Assembly (NCBI GenBank): GCA_015062585.1
Contig: SUUJ01000004.1
Location: 1 to 64,000, forward strand
Source of the DNA: Alphaproteobacteria bacterium
GTDB lineage: Bacteria > Pseudomonadota > Alphaproteobacteria > RF32 > CAG-239
Direction: 5' to 3'
Length of the DNA stretch: 64,000 nucleotides
The position numbers and the translations under genes were made by a program. The notes beneath the pieces were generated by a model. That model did not search any database. It was not told where the DNA came from and saw only the letters and a list, made by a program, of their open reading frames with translations. Of the stretch, positions 1-7,898 are shown in pieces; the stretch's first letter is position 1; every line of letters begins with the position of its first letter.

Positions 1-276
1 AAAAAATAAAAATATTTATGTAAAATATAATTGCCTCAGCAAATAATAAGCAAAAAAGGAAAGTTGAACTAAAATAAGAAACGAATGCTTATGCAATGCT
101 GAGTATTCTTGATGGTCGCTTTTTTGCCATCTGCGACCTTCAAAAATGTATATATTTAGGGGATATTTTATAGATTTTTGAGAAAAATAGTATGCTTTTG
201 AAGAAAGGGTACGCCCATCAAAATAAAAAATAGATACCGCTGATTTTGGGGCTTTGAGAGGTGTTATAGATACAAA
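1..276. other. Non-coding stretch at window start
   Basis: No convincing gene is visible; the sequence is AT-rich with stops in every frame. Around 111-139 two mutually exclusive short hairpins can form: GATGG/CCATC (111-115 with 128-132) and GGTCGC/GCGACC (114-119 with 134-139). A gene truncated by the window edge cannot be excluded. Confidence 0.4.
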
Positions 277-304
277 AAAAGAGGAAATATAAATTTCCTC
301 TTTT
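277..304 (-). terminator. Rho-independent terminator of the initiator tRNA
   Basis: The perfect inverted repeat AAAAGAGGAAAT/ATTTCCTCTTTT has a 4-nt loop. On the minus strand it is followed by a T-run, seven nucleotides past the 3' end of the tRNA. It therefore ends the tRNA transcript. Confidence 0.8.
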
Positions 305-310
305 GCTAAA

Positions 311-387
<77 letters not shown>

Positions 388-617
388 ATAAGATGAGGCA
401 TTATTATACCTTTAAGCTTGCCTTGTCAAGTATATTTTTCAAAAAAATAAGCTGATGACTAAAGCAAAGACAAAAACAATCAAAATTATCCAATGCTGTA
501 TTTTCAAAATATCCCCCTTTTTGATTGACCGACTTTTCAGATATGCAAAAAAAAATAAAAAACAAGGCGTCCCCCATTTTTTATTTTTTTCGGAGCTAAT
601 GAATGAGTTATATTTTT

Positions 618-821
618 TTACAAAACTTTTATGTTTCCTGCAGCAATTCGGCCTCTGTCATCATACAATTCATAACCGACGCGTTGACCGTCATTAAGTC
701 TTTTTAAGCCGATTTTTTCTAATTGGGTTACATGAACAAAAACATCTTTTCCGCTTATTTCCGGCTCAATAAAGCCGTATCCTTTTTTGGTGTTAAACCA
801 TTTTATCGTTCCAAACAACAT
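618..821 (-). CDS. Cold-shock domain protein (CspA family)
   Basis: This 67-residue single cold-shock domain protein is a predicted single-stranded RNA/DNA-binding chaperone of the cytoplasm. It starts with the family-typical GTIKWFN. It carries RNP1-like KGYGFIEP (about residues 13-20) and RNP2-like VFVHV (about 27-31). Length is normal for the family. An AAGGAA ribosome-binding site precedes the ATG. It stands alone on the minus strand between the tRNA and pepF. CspA-type genes are often cold- or stationary-phase regulated, but nothing specific is visible here. Identification is secure; the individual paralogue is not. Confidence 0.92.
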   Translation of the reverse strand: MLFGTIKWFNTKKGYGFIEPEISGKDVFVHVTQLEKIGLKRLNDGQRVGYELYDDRGRIAAGNIKVL

Positions 822-875
822 AAATTAAATTCCTTTCGTAGTTAAAGTCTAAAGTAACAGTTCAATAAGACTATA

Positions 876-912
876 CAAAAAAATACTGCATATGGGTATA
901 CAGTATTTTTCG
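876..912 (-). terminator. Terminator downstream of pepF
   Basis: Inverted repeat AAAATACTG (880-888) / CAGTATTTT (901-909) with a minus-strand T-run, 30 nt after the pepF stop. It separates the pepF operon from the cold-shock gene. Confidence 0.6.
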
Positions 913-942
913 GTTATTGATGTCGTCTTTTTCGGTATGTTC

Positions 943-2784
943 TTACTTTTTTTTCTGTTCTTTATCTATTAACTTATCCAGTTTTTCCAACTCATCAATA
1001 TAGCTTGAAATCAGGCTCAAACCCATATTCCAAAACTTAGGATCTTTAGGATTTAGCCCGAAAGGTTTTAATATTTCGTCATATTTTTTTACACCGGTTA
1101 AGGATAACATATTCAAATATTTGTTTTCGAAATCTTTGACTTCTTTGTTTTGATAAACCTGATACAATGAATTTACCAAACAATCGGCAAATGAGTATGC
1201 GTATACATAAAACGGACGCCAGAAAAAGTGACCTACTACGGCCCAATTATCCTCGGTAACCTTATCAATGTTTACATATTTACCCAAAGATGCGCTCATT
1301 TCTTCTTTCCAAATTTCAGCTAAGCGAGCTTGCGAAACTTCGCCGTTGCGTCGTTCGTCATGAACTCTTGTTTCAAAGAAATGAAATGCAATTTGGCGAA
1401 CGGCTGTGTTAATCATATCATTAACTTTGCCGGCAATAAGACACAATTTTTCTTGATTAGTCTTGGCTTGTTTTAGCAGTGATTGAAAAGTTAGCATTTC
1501 GCCGAACACCGAAGCAACCTCAGCCAATGTCAAAGGTGTTGCATCATTCAAATCACCTTGCTTTGAACTTAAGCGCATATGACAACCATGTCCTAACTCG
1601 TGAGCCAAAGTTAAAACATCATTTTGCTTACCGACAAAGTTTAAGAACAGGTAAGGGTGATATTTATCAGGCAAAGACATTGCAAAAGCCCCGTTTCTTT
1701 TACCGTCACGAGGAGGAACATCAATCCATGAATTTTCCTTATTGAAAAAGTCTTTTACCAAATCATAAAGTTTTGGCGAAAATTCGTTATATGCTTTTAG
1801 GACCGTATCAACAGCCTTATCCCAAGAATATTTTTTGTCATTTTCAAAAGGAAGCGGAGCGTTTCTGTCCCAATATTCAAGTTTTTTAACCCCAAGCCAT
1901 TTGGCTTTGAGCCTGTAAAAACGATGCGCAATATTAGCATAATTGGCTCTGACAGTATCAGCCAATGCCACAACGGCTTTGTCATCAACTCTGTTAGCCA
2001 AATTTTGTGAAGCAACCGGTGTTTTGAAACCTCGTTTAACATCTTCAATAGCCTTGTCTTTTACTACCATGTTGTAAATCAAGGTGAACAACGGCGCGTT
2101 TTCTCTAAATACGCGAGCGATTTCTTTTCCGGCTTTTTCTCGTACTTTTGCGTCTTTATCCAAAGTCAATTTTGATATTTCGCTGTCATTATATTCTTTG
2201 CCGTCAACCGTAAATTTCAATCGAGCAGAGGTTTCTTCGTATAATCTCTGCCATCCATCGCCTGAAGTAACCGATTTTTCATGCAAAATTTCTTCTACCG
2301 ATTCGGATAATTCATATTTTTTAAACATTCTTATACGATTTAACCAAGGTGAAAAATAAGCCGCCTTTTCATCTTTGAGCCATTCATCAATTTTGGCTTG
2401 TGGTAGTTTGTTTATTTCCAAAGACAAAAATATCAAAGGCAGTCCATAGTCATTAAGCTTTTCCGAAGTGTTTTGATAAAAAGCCAGTGCCTTGGCATTT
2501 TTCATCTGAGTAACCATGTTCAAATATGCAAATACACCGATTTTGTTACCTAAAACCGAGTGATCTTCACAATCTTTTGCCATTTCGTAAAATTGTTTTG
2601 CATTCAAACCTTCAAGTTTGCCTTTATATTTTTTTGCAAAACTAAGCGCTGATTTTTTATAAGTTTCTAAATCTGTGTTGATTTGCTTATCATCGATTCC
2701 GTTATATAAATCGGTCAAATCCCATGCCAAAAGTTCATTCTTTGGGCAACATTTCTTCGGAGATGTTTTGCTCATTTTCTTCAT
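943..2784 (-). CDS. pepF: Oligoendopeptidase F family zinc metallopeptidase (M3)
   Basis: This 613-residue protein is predicted to be a cytoplasmic zinc peptidase that trims short peptides. The M3 zinc motif HELGHGCH is visible near residue 394. The downstream helix region contains the further conserved acidic residues (LAEVASVFGEM). Length is normal for PepF. The ATG at 2784 is chosen because AAGGA sits 7 nt upstream; a second in-frame ATG three codons later is possible. The first ~50 bp lie inside the end of the preceding gene, which suggests translational coupling. It is the last gene of a glmU-like / membrane protein / pepF operon. The N-terminus (CCPKNE) has two adjacent cysteines of unknown relevance. 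Confidence 0.93.
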   Translation of the reverse strand: MKKMSKTSPKKCCPKNELLAWDLTDLYNGIDDKQINTDLETYKKSALSFAKKYKGKLEGLNAKQFYEMAKDCEDHSVLGNKIGVFAYLNMVTQMKNAKALAFYQNTSEKLNDYGLPLIFLSLEINKLPQAKIDEWLKDEKAAYFSPWLNRIRMFKKYELSESVEEILHEKSVTSGDGWQRLYEETSARLKFTVDGKEYNDSEISKLTLDKDAKVREKAGKEIARVFRENAPLFTLIYNMVVKDKAIEDVKRGFKTPVASQNLANRVDDKAVVALADTVRANYANIAHRFYRLKAKWLGVKKLEYWDRNAPLPFENDKKYSWDKAVDTVLKAYNEFSPKLYDLVKDFFNKENSWIDVPPRDGKRNGAFAMSLPDKYHPYLFLNFVGKQNDVLTLAHELGHGCHMRLSSKQGDLNDATPLTLAEVASVFGEMLTFQSLLKQAKTNQEKLCLIAGKVNDMINTAVRQIAFHFFETRVHDERRNGEVSQARLAEIWKEEMSASLGKYVNIDKVTEDNWAVVGHFFWRPFYVYAYSFADCLVNSLYQVYQNKEVKDFENKYLNMLSLTGVKKYDEILKPFGLNPKDPKFWNMGLSLISSYIDELEKLDKLIDKEQKKK

Positions 2785-3196
2785 TTTCGAGATCCTTTCT
2801 CAGCTTATCTAAACGTATCATTTCGTCTTTTACATCAGGATATTTTTTTAAATATTCGGCGCGCTCTTCTTCATCAAAAAATGAATTTTTCTCAATTTCA
2901 GGCTCAAATATATAATTACTCCAAGGTTTAGGCTGTTTGTTATCAAGCCACAAATCAAAACCTTGAATTATAATTTTTACATCACAATAAGTATTGTTGG
3001 CGATGGCTTTGGTTGAGCACCATATTTTGCGCTCACAAGATATTAAATTATCAATCATTTCTTGAGTGCACTGTATAAATCCGCGCTTTTTTGCGTCTTG
3101 TTTGGGTGATATCACCAATAGTACAAACAACAGCAAAAAACACCCCATAACAGAGGCTAATAAACCGCCGAACCAATAGCGCTTAATAAAATTCAT
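2735..3196 (-). CDS. Single-pass membrane protein of unknown function
   Basis: I do not recognise this 153-residue protein. One N-terminal hydrophobic segment (about residues 9-30) follows a short basic start, so it is probably an inner-membrane anchor with the rest periplasmic. The mid part has four cysteines (about 43-70: CTQ, SCERK, WCST, YCDV) that could form disulfides. The C-terminal ~50 residues are strongly acidic and helical (EEERAEYLKKYP onward). An AAGG site precedes the ATG. It starts 17 nt after the glmU-like gene and overlaps pepF by 50 bp, so the three are co-transcribed. Confidence 0.75.
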   Translation of the reverse strand: MNFIKRYWFGGLLASVMGCFLLLFVLLVISPKQDAKKRGFIQCTQEMIDNLISCERKIWCSTKAIANNTYCDVKIIIQGFDLWLDNKQPKPWSNYIFEPEIEKNSFFDEEERAEYLKKYPDVKDEMIRLDKLRKDLENEENEQNISEEMLPKE

Positions 3197-3213
3197 TATA
3201 TACCTTTATTTTA

Positions 3214-3948
3214 TTATTTTTTAGCTTTTCTTTTTTTCAAAAGTTCTTCTAATAGTGCTAATTCTTCCAATGTATTGGCTGCCGAAGCTTCATCAACGGG
3301 ACATTCAACGGCAGAGCATTTCAATCCCATGCGAAGAGCTATTTCAACTGCATCTGTAAGATAATATTCTTGTGCAGCATTATCATTACTGATGGAAGCC
3401 AAAATAGAAAATATTTTTTCACCGTCAAAGCACATAATACCGGAATTACAAAATTTGATAGCCTTTTCTTCATCAGATGCATCTTTAAATTCTACAATGC
3501 GTTTTAAATCATCGCCATCCATGACCAATCTTCCGTATCTTGCCGGATCCTCAGGGGTGAATCCCATACAAACCACCGAATATCCTTCGGCGCGTTTTTT
3601 AAGTAATTTATTCATACTTTCTTTAGTATACAATGGTTGGTCACCAAAAATAACTAAAACATCACCGGTAAATCCTCTAAATTCATTACAGGCAGACAAA
3701 ACAGCGTGACCTGTTCCCAATTGCTTTTCTTGAATACAAGTAGGATATGGGAAAACTTCTCTTCTTACGGCGTCACCGTCAGGAGCAATAACCGTAACAA
3801 TTTTCTTTACTTTCATTTCCTCCAATGTATCAATAATATGTCTGATCATCGGCTTGTTTGCAACCGGCATCAAGACTTTTGGCAGATCAGATTTCATGCG
3901 TGTACCTTTGCCGGCGCCCAAAATAATTGCTCCAATTTCTTTATTCAT
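3214..3948 (-). CDS. Stand-alone GlmU-type uridylyltransferase domain
   Basis: This 244-residue nucleotidyltransferase corresponds to the N-terminal half of GlmU, which makes UDP-GlcNAc from GlcNAc-1-P and UTP. Visible motifs are the NTP-binding LGAGKGTRM (about residues 10-18), the lysine in SDLPKVLMP, the QLGTGHA loop, FGDQPL as the metal-binding Asp region, YGRLV and the EFKDA segment. The left-handed beta-helix acetyltransferase half of normal ~450-residue GlmU is absent, and the ORF ends cleanly in a Lys-rich tail. No second half follows: the next gene is a membrane protein. It may work with a separate acetyltransferase, or act on another sugar phosphate. An AAAGGAG site precedes the start. 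Confidence 0.8.
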   Translation of the reverse strand: MNKEIGAIILGAGKGTRMKSDLPKVLMPVANKPMIRHIIDTLEEMKVKKIVTVIAPDGDAVRREVFPYPTCIQEKQLGTGHAVLSACNEFRGFTGDVLVIFGDQPLYTKESMNKLLKKRAEGYSVVCMGFTPEDPARYGRLVMDGDDLKRIVEFKDASDEEKAIKFCNSGIMCFDGEKIFSILASISNDNAAQEYYLTDAVEIALRMGLKCSAVECPVDEASAANTLEELALLEELLKKRKAKK

Positions 3949-4033
3949 TTTATAAGTTCTCCTTTATAACTTTTTAATAACTTTGCTTTACTATATACCA
4001 TATGATTATAAATTAAATAGTGAGTGTCAAGTT

Positions 4034-6124
4034 ATGAAGAAACTTTTTTTTGCGATATGTTTCAACTTAATCTTTTTTTGTGTTGCCGAAGCTCGTATTA
4101 CGCCTGTTAGCGGTTACACAAATATTAAACAGGAAATTATCGGAGAAAAAGATCCTGTAATTAAAAATATTGACAGAGAAGAAGTTGCCGAATTTATTTT
4201 GGAGCGTTTCAAGACGGCTGAAAAAATAAAAAAAGAAGATGTTAACAGAACCGTTTCGCATGTGGAAAGCAGACTTGAAACAATGCAAAAACAAGAAGAT
4301 GCAAAAAACTTTTTTCAAAAAGCGTACGAAAAGGCAATCAAAAAAATAAATGAACCTGCAGATGTTGAGCGAAACGATGTATCTGATGAAATACTTGAAG
4401 CTGAATTTAACAAAAGAATTATAGCTGAAACTGCAAAAAAATATGCTCCGTCTCAAGTTAGTGAAGAAGTTAAACAATGGAACTCAATCGGTGTTCCGGT
4501 GATTTCTACTTTATTGCCGCCATACAATATTCCCGTACATGTTCCGGCCATAGAGCACATTCCGTTGTTGATGAATAATATTGATGTGTTATCAAACGGT
4601 ATGATAAAATTTGAAGAAACAGTGGTTGTTGTTGCTGATAATCAAAAATTAAAATCAGGCTTAACCAAAATATTGCCATCCAGAATAATAAATGAAAAAG
4701 GCAAGGTGCAAAATATCGATTATTCTATAATTGAGGTTACCATAAATGATGTTCCGGTTAAATATTCGCTGGCCAAAAACAAAGACAGAATTTTAATGGT
4801 GCCGGACAAAGACTATCGAATTGCTCCCGGAATTTATACCTATAAATTTCAATATTTAGCTGATAATGCACTTGTAGAAGATAAAGATTTATATAAATTT
4901 TACTGGAATGTTGGCGGTAATGGTTGGAATTTGGTTGTTGATAGAACTATTACCAACTTAACGATTCCCGATAAAGAAGGGTTACTGGGGGTAAATGCCA
5001 TGATAGGTTCATCGCGAGGATTTTATCCCAATAGTGTAACCCATAAACAAAACACTCTTTCAACGACATTTGTTGCGGATATACCTTTGTTTGTCGGTAA
5101 CGGAATGTTTATTGATGTTGATATTGATAAAAAAGTAATGTCCGGCATAACCGTCGGACAGCGTTTTGTTCGCTCGTTCTACAATTATGGTGACATATAC
5201 ATTTCATTTATAGGTTTACTCTTTATTGCAATTTCATCATTTGTTTCTTGGCGCTATATTTCAAGCGGAAAATCGCGCGTAAAAGTAAATTTGAATAAGA
5301 CGGCGCTAATGATGAGATATATGCTTTGCGAAAAATTTGATAAAAAATCAATCGGTGGTTTTTTGCTCGATATGTATAAGAAGAATATTATCGATATTCA
5401 AAAAACTGGCGATACAATTCTTATTATTAAAAGTACAGATATATTAAAGTCATTGGCTAAATTTGAGAAAAAAGCTCTAAAATGTTTGTTTCCGTCGCAT
5501 GAAACCACTTTTACCGTCAATAAAAACAACAAGTTGCCGCTAAAAAGGTTTGTTGCCCAATTGGAAAAAGGCTTAAAAAAAGATGTATTTATGTTCAACT
5601 TTAAGCTAAATATCGGCTATCTATTGTTTAACTTAGCAATGATTGTCTTTGCTATTGCCGGAATAGCTTCATTTAAGATAAGTTCGCTCTATGTATTTAA
5701 GGTTGCTGTTTTGACTATGTTTGTATCATTTATCGGTACATTTTTGTGGTACTGTGGTCGTAAAAAATGGTTGAAATATGTGACCGGAAGTCTGTCTGTG
5801 CTGGTTTTGTTACTGTGCCTTGTAATTTATTCCGCACTAATTCATCCATTGGCTGCATTGTTCTTGATTTTTGGTACAATTTCTACAGTATACTCTATAA
5901 AATTGTACTCAAAGCGCAATGGCTTGATAGGCACATATATCAATGATATTGCCAAGCAAAAAGAACATATAATTCAAAACAAAGACAATATATCATTAAG
6001 CAAAGGATTTTTACAACATCAATCAATGATATATATCTGTGATTTAGATGATGAGATTAAGCCGTCTGTTGAAGATGATAAGTATAAAATATCAATAGTA
6101 AATGCACTTATAAAATGTCTGTAA
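4034..6124 (+). CDS. DUF2207-type membrane protein
   Basis: This 696-residue protein has a cleavable-looking signal peptide (MKKLFFAICFNLIFFCVAEA). The ATG at 4034 is preferred over one 17 codons upstream because it starts the signal sequence. A long periplasmic region follows. Its middle (about residues 190-370, including FEETVVVVAD and FYWNVGGNGW) resembles the beta-rich DUF2207 domain. A membrane segment lies near residue 400 (YISFIGLLFIAISSFVSW). A cytoplasmic section comes next, then three or four further hydrophobic helices (about 520-620). Proteins of this family are of unknown function. The first 150 residues are highly charged and helical. It converges on the VirB8-like genes with one base between stops and has no obvious operon partner. 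Confidence 0.75.
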   Translation: MKKLFFAICFNLIFFCVAEARITPVSGYTNIKQEIIGEKDPVIKNIDREEVAEFILERFKTAEKIKKEDVNRTVSHVESRLETMQKQEDAKNFFQKAYEKAIKKINEPADVERNDVSDEILEAEFNKRIIAETAKKYAPSQVSEEVKQWNSIGVPVISTLLPPYNIPVHVPAIEHIPLLMNNIDVLSNGMIKFEETVVVVADNQKLKSGLTKILPSRIINEKGKVQNIDYSIIEVTINDVPVKYSLAKNKDRILMVPDKDYRIAPGIYTYKFQYLADNALVEDKDLYKFYWNVGGNGWNLVVDRTITNLTIPDKEGLLGVNAMIGSSRGFYPNSVTHKQNTLSTTFVADIPLFVGNGMFIDVDIDKKVMSGITVGQRFVRSFYNYGDIYISFIGLLFIAISSFVSWRYISSGKSRVKVNLNKTALMMRYMLCEKFDKKSIGGFLLDMYKKNIIDIQKTGDTILIIKSTDILKSLAKFEKKALKCLFPSHETTFTVNKNNKLPLKRFVAQLEKGLKKDVFMFNFKLNIGYLLFNLAMIVFAIAGIASFKISSLYVFKVAVLTMFVSFIGTFLWYCGRKKWLKYVTGSLSVLVLLLCLVIYSALIHPLAALFLIFGTISTVYSIKLYSKRNGLIGTYINDIAKQKEHIIQNKDNISLSKGFLQHQSMIYICDLDDEIKPSVEDDKYKISIVNALIKCL

Positions 6125-6125
6125 A

Positions 6126-6932
6126 CTATTGCTCGACATCTTCCAAACTCTCAAAAACCTTTTTTGCAGTTTCTATGGCTGTATATGCTTTTTGAGGCTT
6201 TCCGGCATATCCTAGTTGGTATGATATAACCTTAAAACCGAACGGATTTTGTGTATAATTTTCTTTTTCAATATCGGTTTTTTCAAGATCTTCATACTTT
6301 TCAAAAGCGTCAAATCTGACTCTTATATATGCGCGCCATATTATGGCATCAGGCTCAGGACGGTTTATAGTTGAAGTATATGTCTTAAATTGTGCTATCC
6401 ACAGGTTCCCTACAATATTTTTTATATAATCAATTTCAATATCTCGAACCATTTTTTGTTTGATAAAACGGGTTATCTGTTCTTGATTCAATTTATCTAA
6501 AAAAGCGTAATACGCCGAAGGTGTCGAATACCAATAAAATTTAGAGTTTTTATCCCATCTGTAAAACAAATCAGTGGTAGATTTCGGAATTGCATGACGC
6601 ATGGTTATGTAGTCTTTAATATATCCTTCCGTCAGCAGATTCATAAATGTATCGTTTTTGTGTAAAGGTTGAGTTTTATCCAGTTTATAAGAAGCTTCAT
6701 CCGCGCTTAAAAATGACGGTTTTGCGGTTATTTGCGGTAATAACATATATATTATGGAAGTTAGTGCAATATTTACGCACATGCTCATAACAGCCATAAC
6801 CACCAATAACCGAGACGCCCACAAATATCTTCGTTCCGGAAATGCCGGAATGTGAAAACTCTCCGGATAAAGTCCTAATTTATCTGGGCTTTTTTTGTCT
6901 TTATATTTGAATATAAGCGAAAAAAGACTCAT
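6126..6932 (-). CDS. VirB8-like inner-membrane protein, copy 1
   Basis: This 268-residue protein has a cytoplasmic N-terminus (about 1-40), one membrane helix (about 43-68) and a periplasmic domain of about 200 residues. The late motif NPFGFKVISYQ matches the NPxG signature of VirB8 proteins, the periplasmic assembly factors of type IV secretion systems. YIKDYITMRHA fits the start of the NTF2-like fold. It is a clear paralogue of the next upstream gene: the stretch KSPDKLG..YPE..H..AFPERRYLW.SRLLV is shared. The ATG at 6932 has AGGA nine nt upstream; the longer form would begin with TTG. It lies 11 nt after its paralogue in the same operon. No other VirB genes are in the window. Confidence 0.7.
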   Translation of the reverse strand: MSLFSLIFKYKDKKSPDKLGLYPESFHIPAFPERRYLWASRLLVVMAVMSMCVNIALTSIIYMLLPQITAKPSFLSADEASYKLDKTQPLHKNDTFMNLLTEGYIKDYITMRHAIPKSTTDLFYRWDKNSKFYWYSTPSAYYAFLDKLNQEQITRFIKQKMVRDIEIDYIKNIVGNLWIAQFKTYTSTINRPEPDAIIWRAYIRVRFDAFEKYEDLEKTDIEKENYTQNPFGFKVISYQLGYAGKPQKAYTAIETAKKVFESLEDVEQ

Positions 6933-6943
6933 GATAAACAATC

Positions 6944-7723
6944 CTAATATTCATACAATTCGTTACGAACTTCTTTTGCTGTATTCAAATAACTTTGCGG
7001 GTCACCCGGAGTTCCTACATAAGATAAAGCATAGTTGGTTACCAAAAAGCCGAAAGGATTTTGTTCGCGCAATGATTTGTTTTCATAAGGTATCGGAGCC
7101 AAGGCCGCGCGAATATAGGCTCGCCAAATATTTATGATCGGTTCCTTTTGTTCCGGATAATAGTCGATGGTAATAAATTGAGCCTGCCAAAATCCTCTTG
7201 ATGTCGGTCGGATCCACTCGGTTTCAACTAATCTTACGATTCCGGTAAGCTGAGAGTTTCGGATGTTTTTTTCTACATCATTTGAGATAAAAGCCGTATA
7301 AATATTTGGGGAAGACATCCAATATACACGAGAGCCGCGTCCCCAACGCGACATCATCTCATCGTAATCGTCAGTAATAACATGTCGCATATAGATATAT
7401 TCTTCAACCAAACTTTCTGTCAGTAAATCTGCTACCGCTATGGCTTTTTCTTGTCTTTCGACCGGTGATAGTTGAGTGAAGTTCTTATCTTTTTGAAGCA
7501 ACAAAGGATAAGCAGTTCTCTGCGGCAACATCAAGTATATTGAAGAAACTAAAATTAAATTAAGACTGATGCTGATACTGGAAAATATAACCAAAAGTCT
7601 TGATGTCCACAGATATCTGCGTTCGGGAAAGGCAAGGGTGTGTACCGCTTCGGGATATTTTCCGAGCTTGTCAGGACTTTTATTTTCCTTAAATCTGAAG
7701 ACTGTATTAAATAAATCCAGCAT
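6944..7723 (-). CDS. VirB8-like inner-membrane protein, copy 2
   Basis: This 259-residue paralogue of the downstream gene has the same plan: ~40 cytoplasmic residues with KSPDKLGKYPE and AFPERRYLW, a membrane helix (about 45-68), and a periplasmic domain ending in the NPFGFLVTNY motif of VirB8. The start at 7723 is chosen because GAGGG lies just upstream and the N-termini of the two copies then align; a longer start 11 codons upstream is less likely. Duplicated virB8 genes are known from the rvh type IV secretion system of Rickettsiales. The pair is divergent from the TolC-like lipoprotein gene, sharing an intergenic region of about 175 bp that probably carries both promoters. Confidence 0.7.
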   Translation of the reverse strand: MLDLFNTVFRFKENKSPDKLGKYPEAVHTLAFPERRYLWTSRLLVIFSSISISLNLILVSSIYLMLPQRTAYPLLLQKDKNFTQLSPVERQEKAIAVADLLTESLVEEYIYMRHVITDDYDEMMSRWGRGSRVYWMSSPNIYTAFISNDVEKNIRNSQLTGIVRLVETEWIRPTSRGFWQAQFITIDYYPEQKEPIINIWRAYIRAALAPIPYENKSLREQNPFGFLVTNYALSYVGTPGDPQSYLNTAKEVRNELYEY

Positions 7724-7898
7724 AATCCCTCTTAAAATAAAAATAAATTTAAACAACTTTGCATTTAGTATAACACGATAATAATATCTTTTTTGTTAAT
7801 TTTATACAACATTGTTGAATAAAAGCAAATAAAACTGTTAATATTTAAAATATTGATATAAGCTAGCATAAAAGAATGTTTGATTTAAGGTAAGGATA

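Noticed and set aside
455..697. 80-codon plus-strand frame near the cold-shock gene
   Set aside because: It overlaps the cold-shock gene on the other strand, is full of Lys/Phe from AT-rich DNA and has no good ribosome-binding site.
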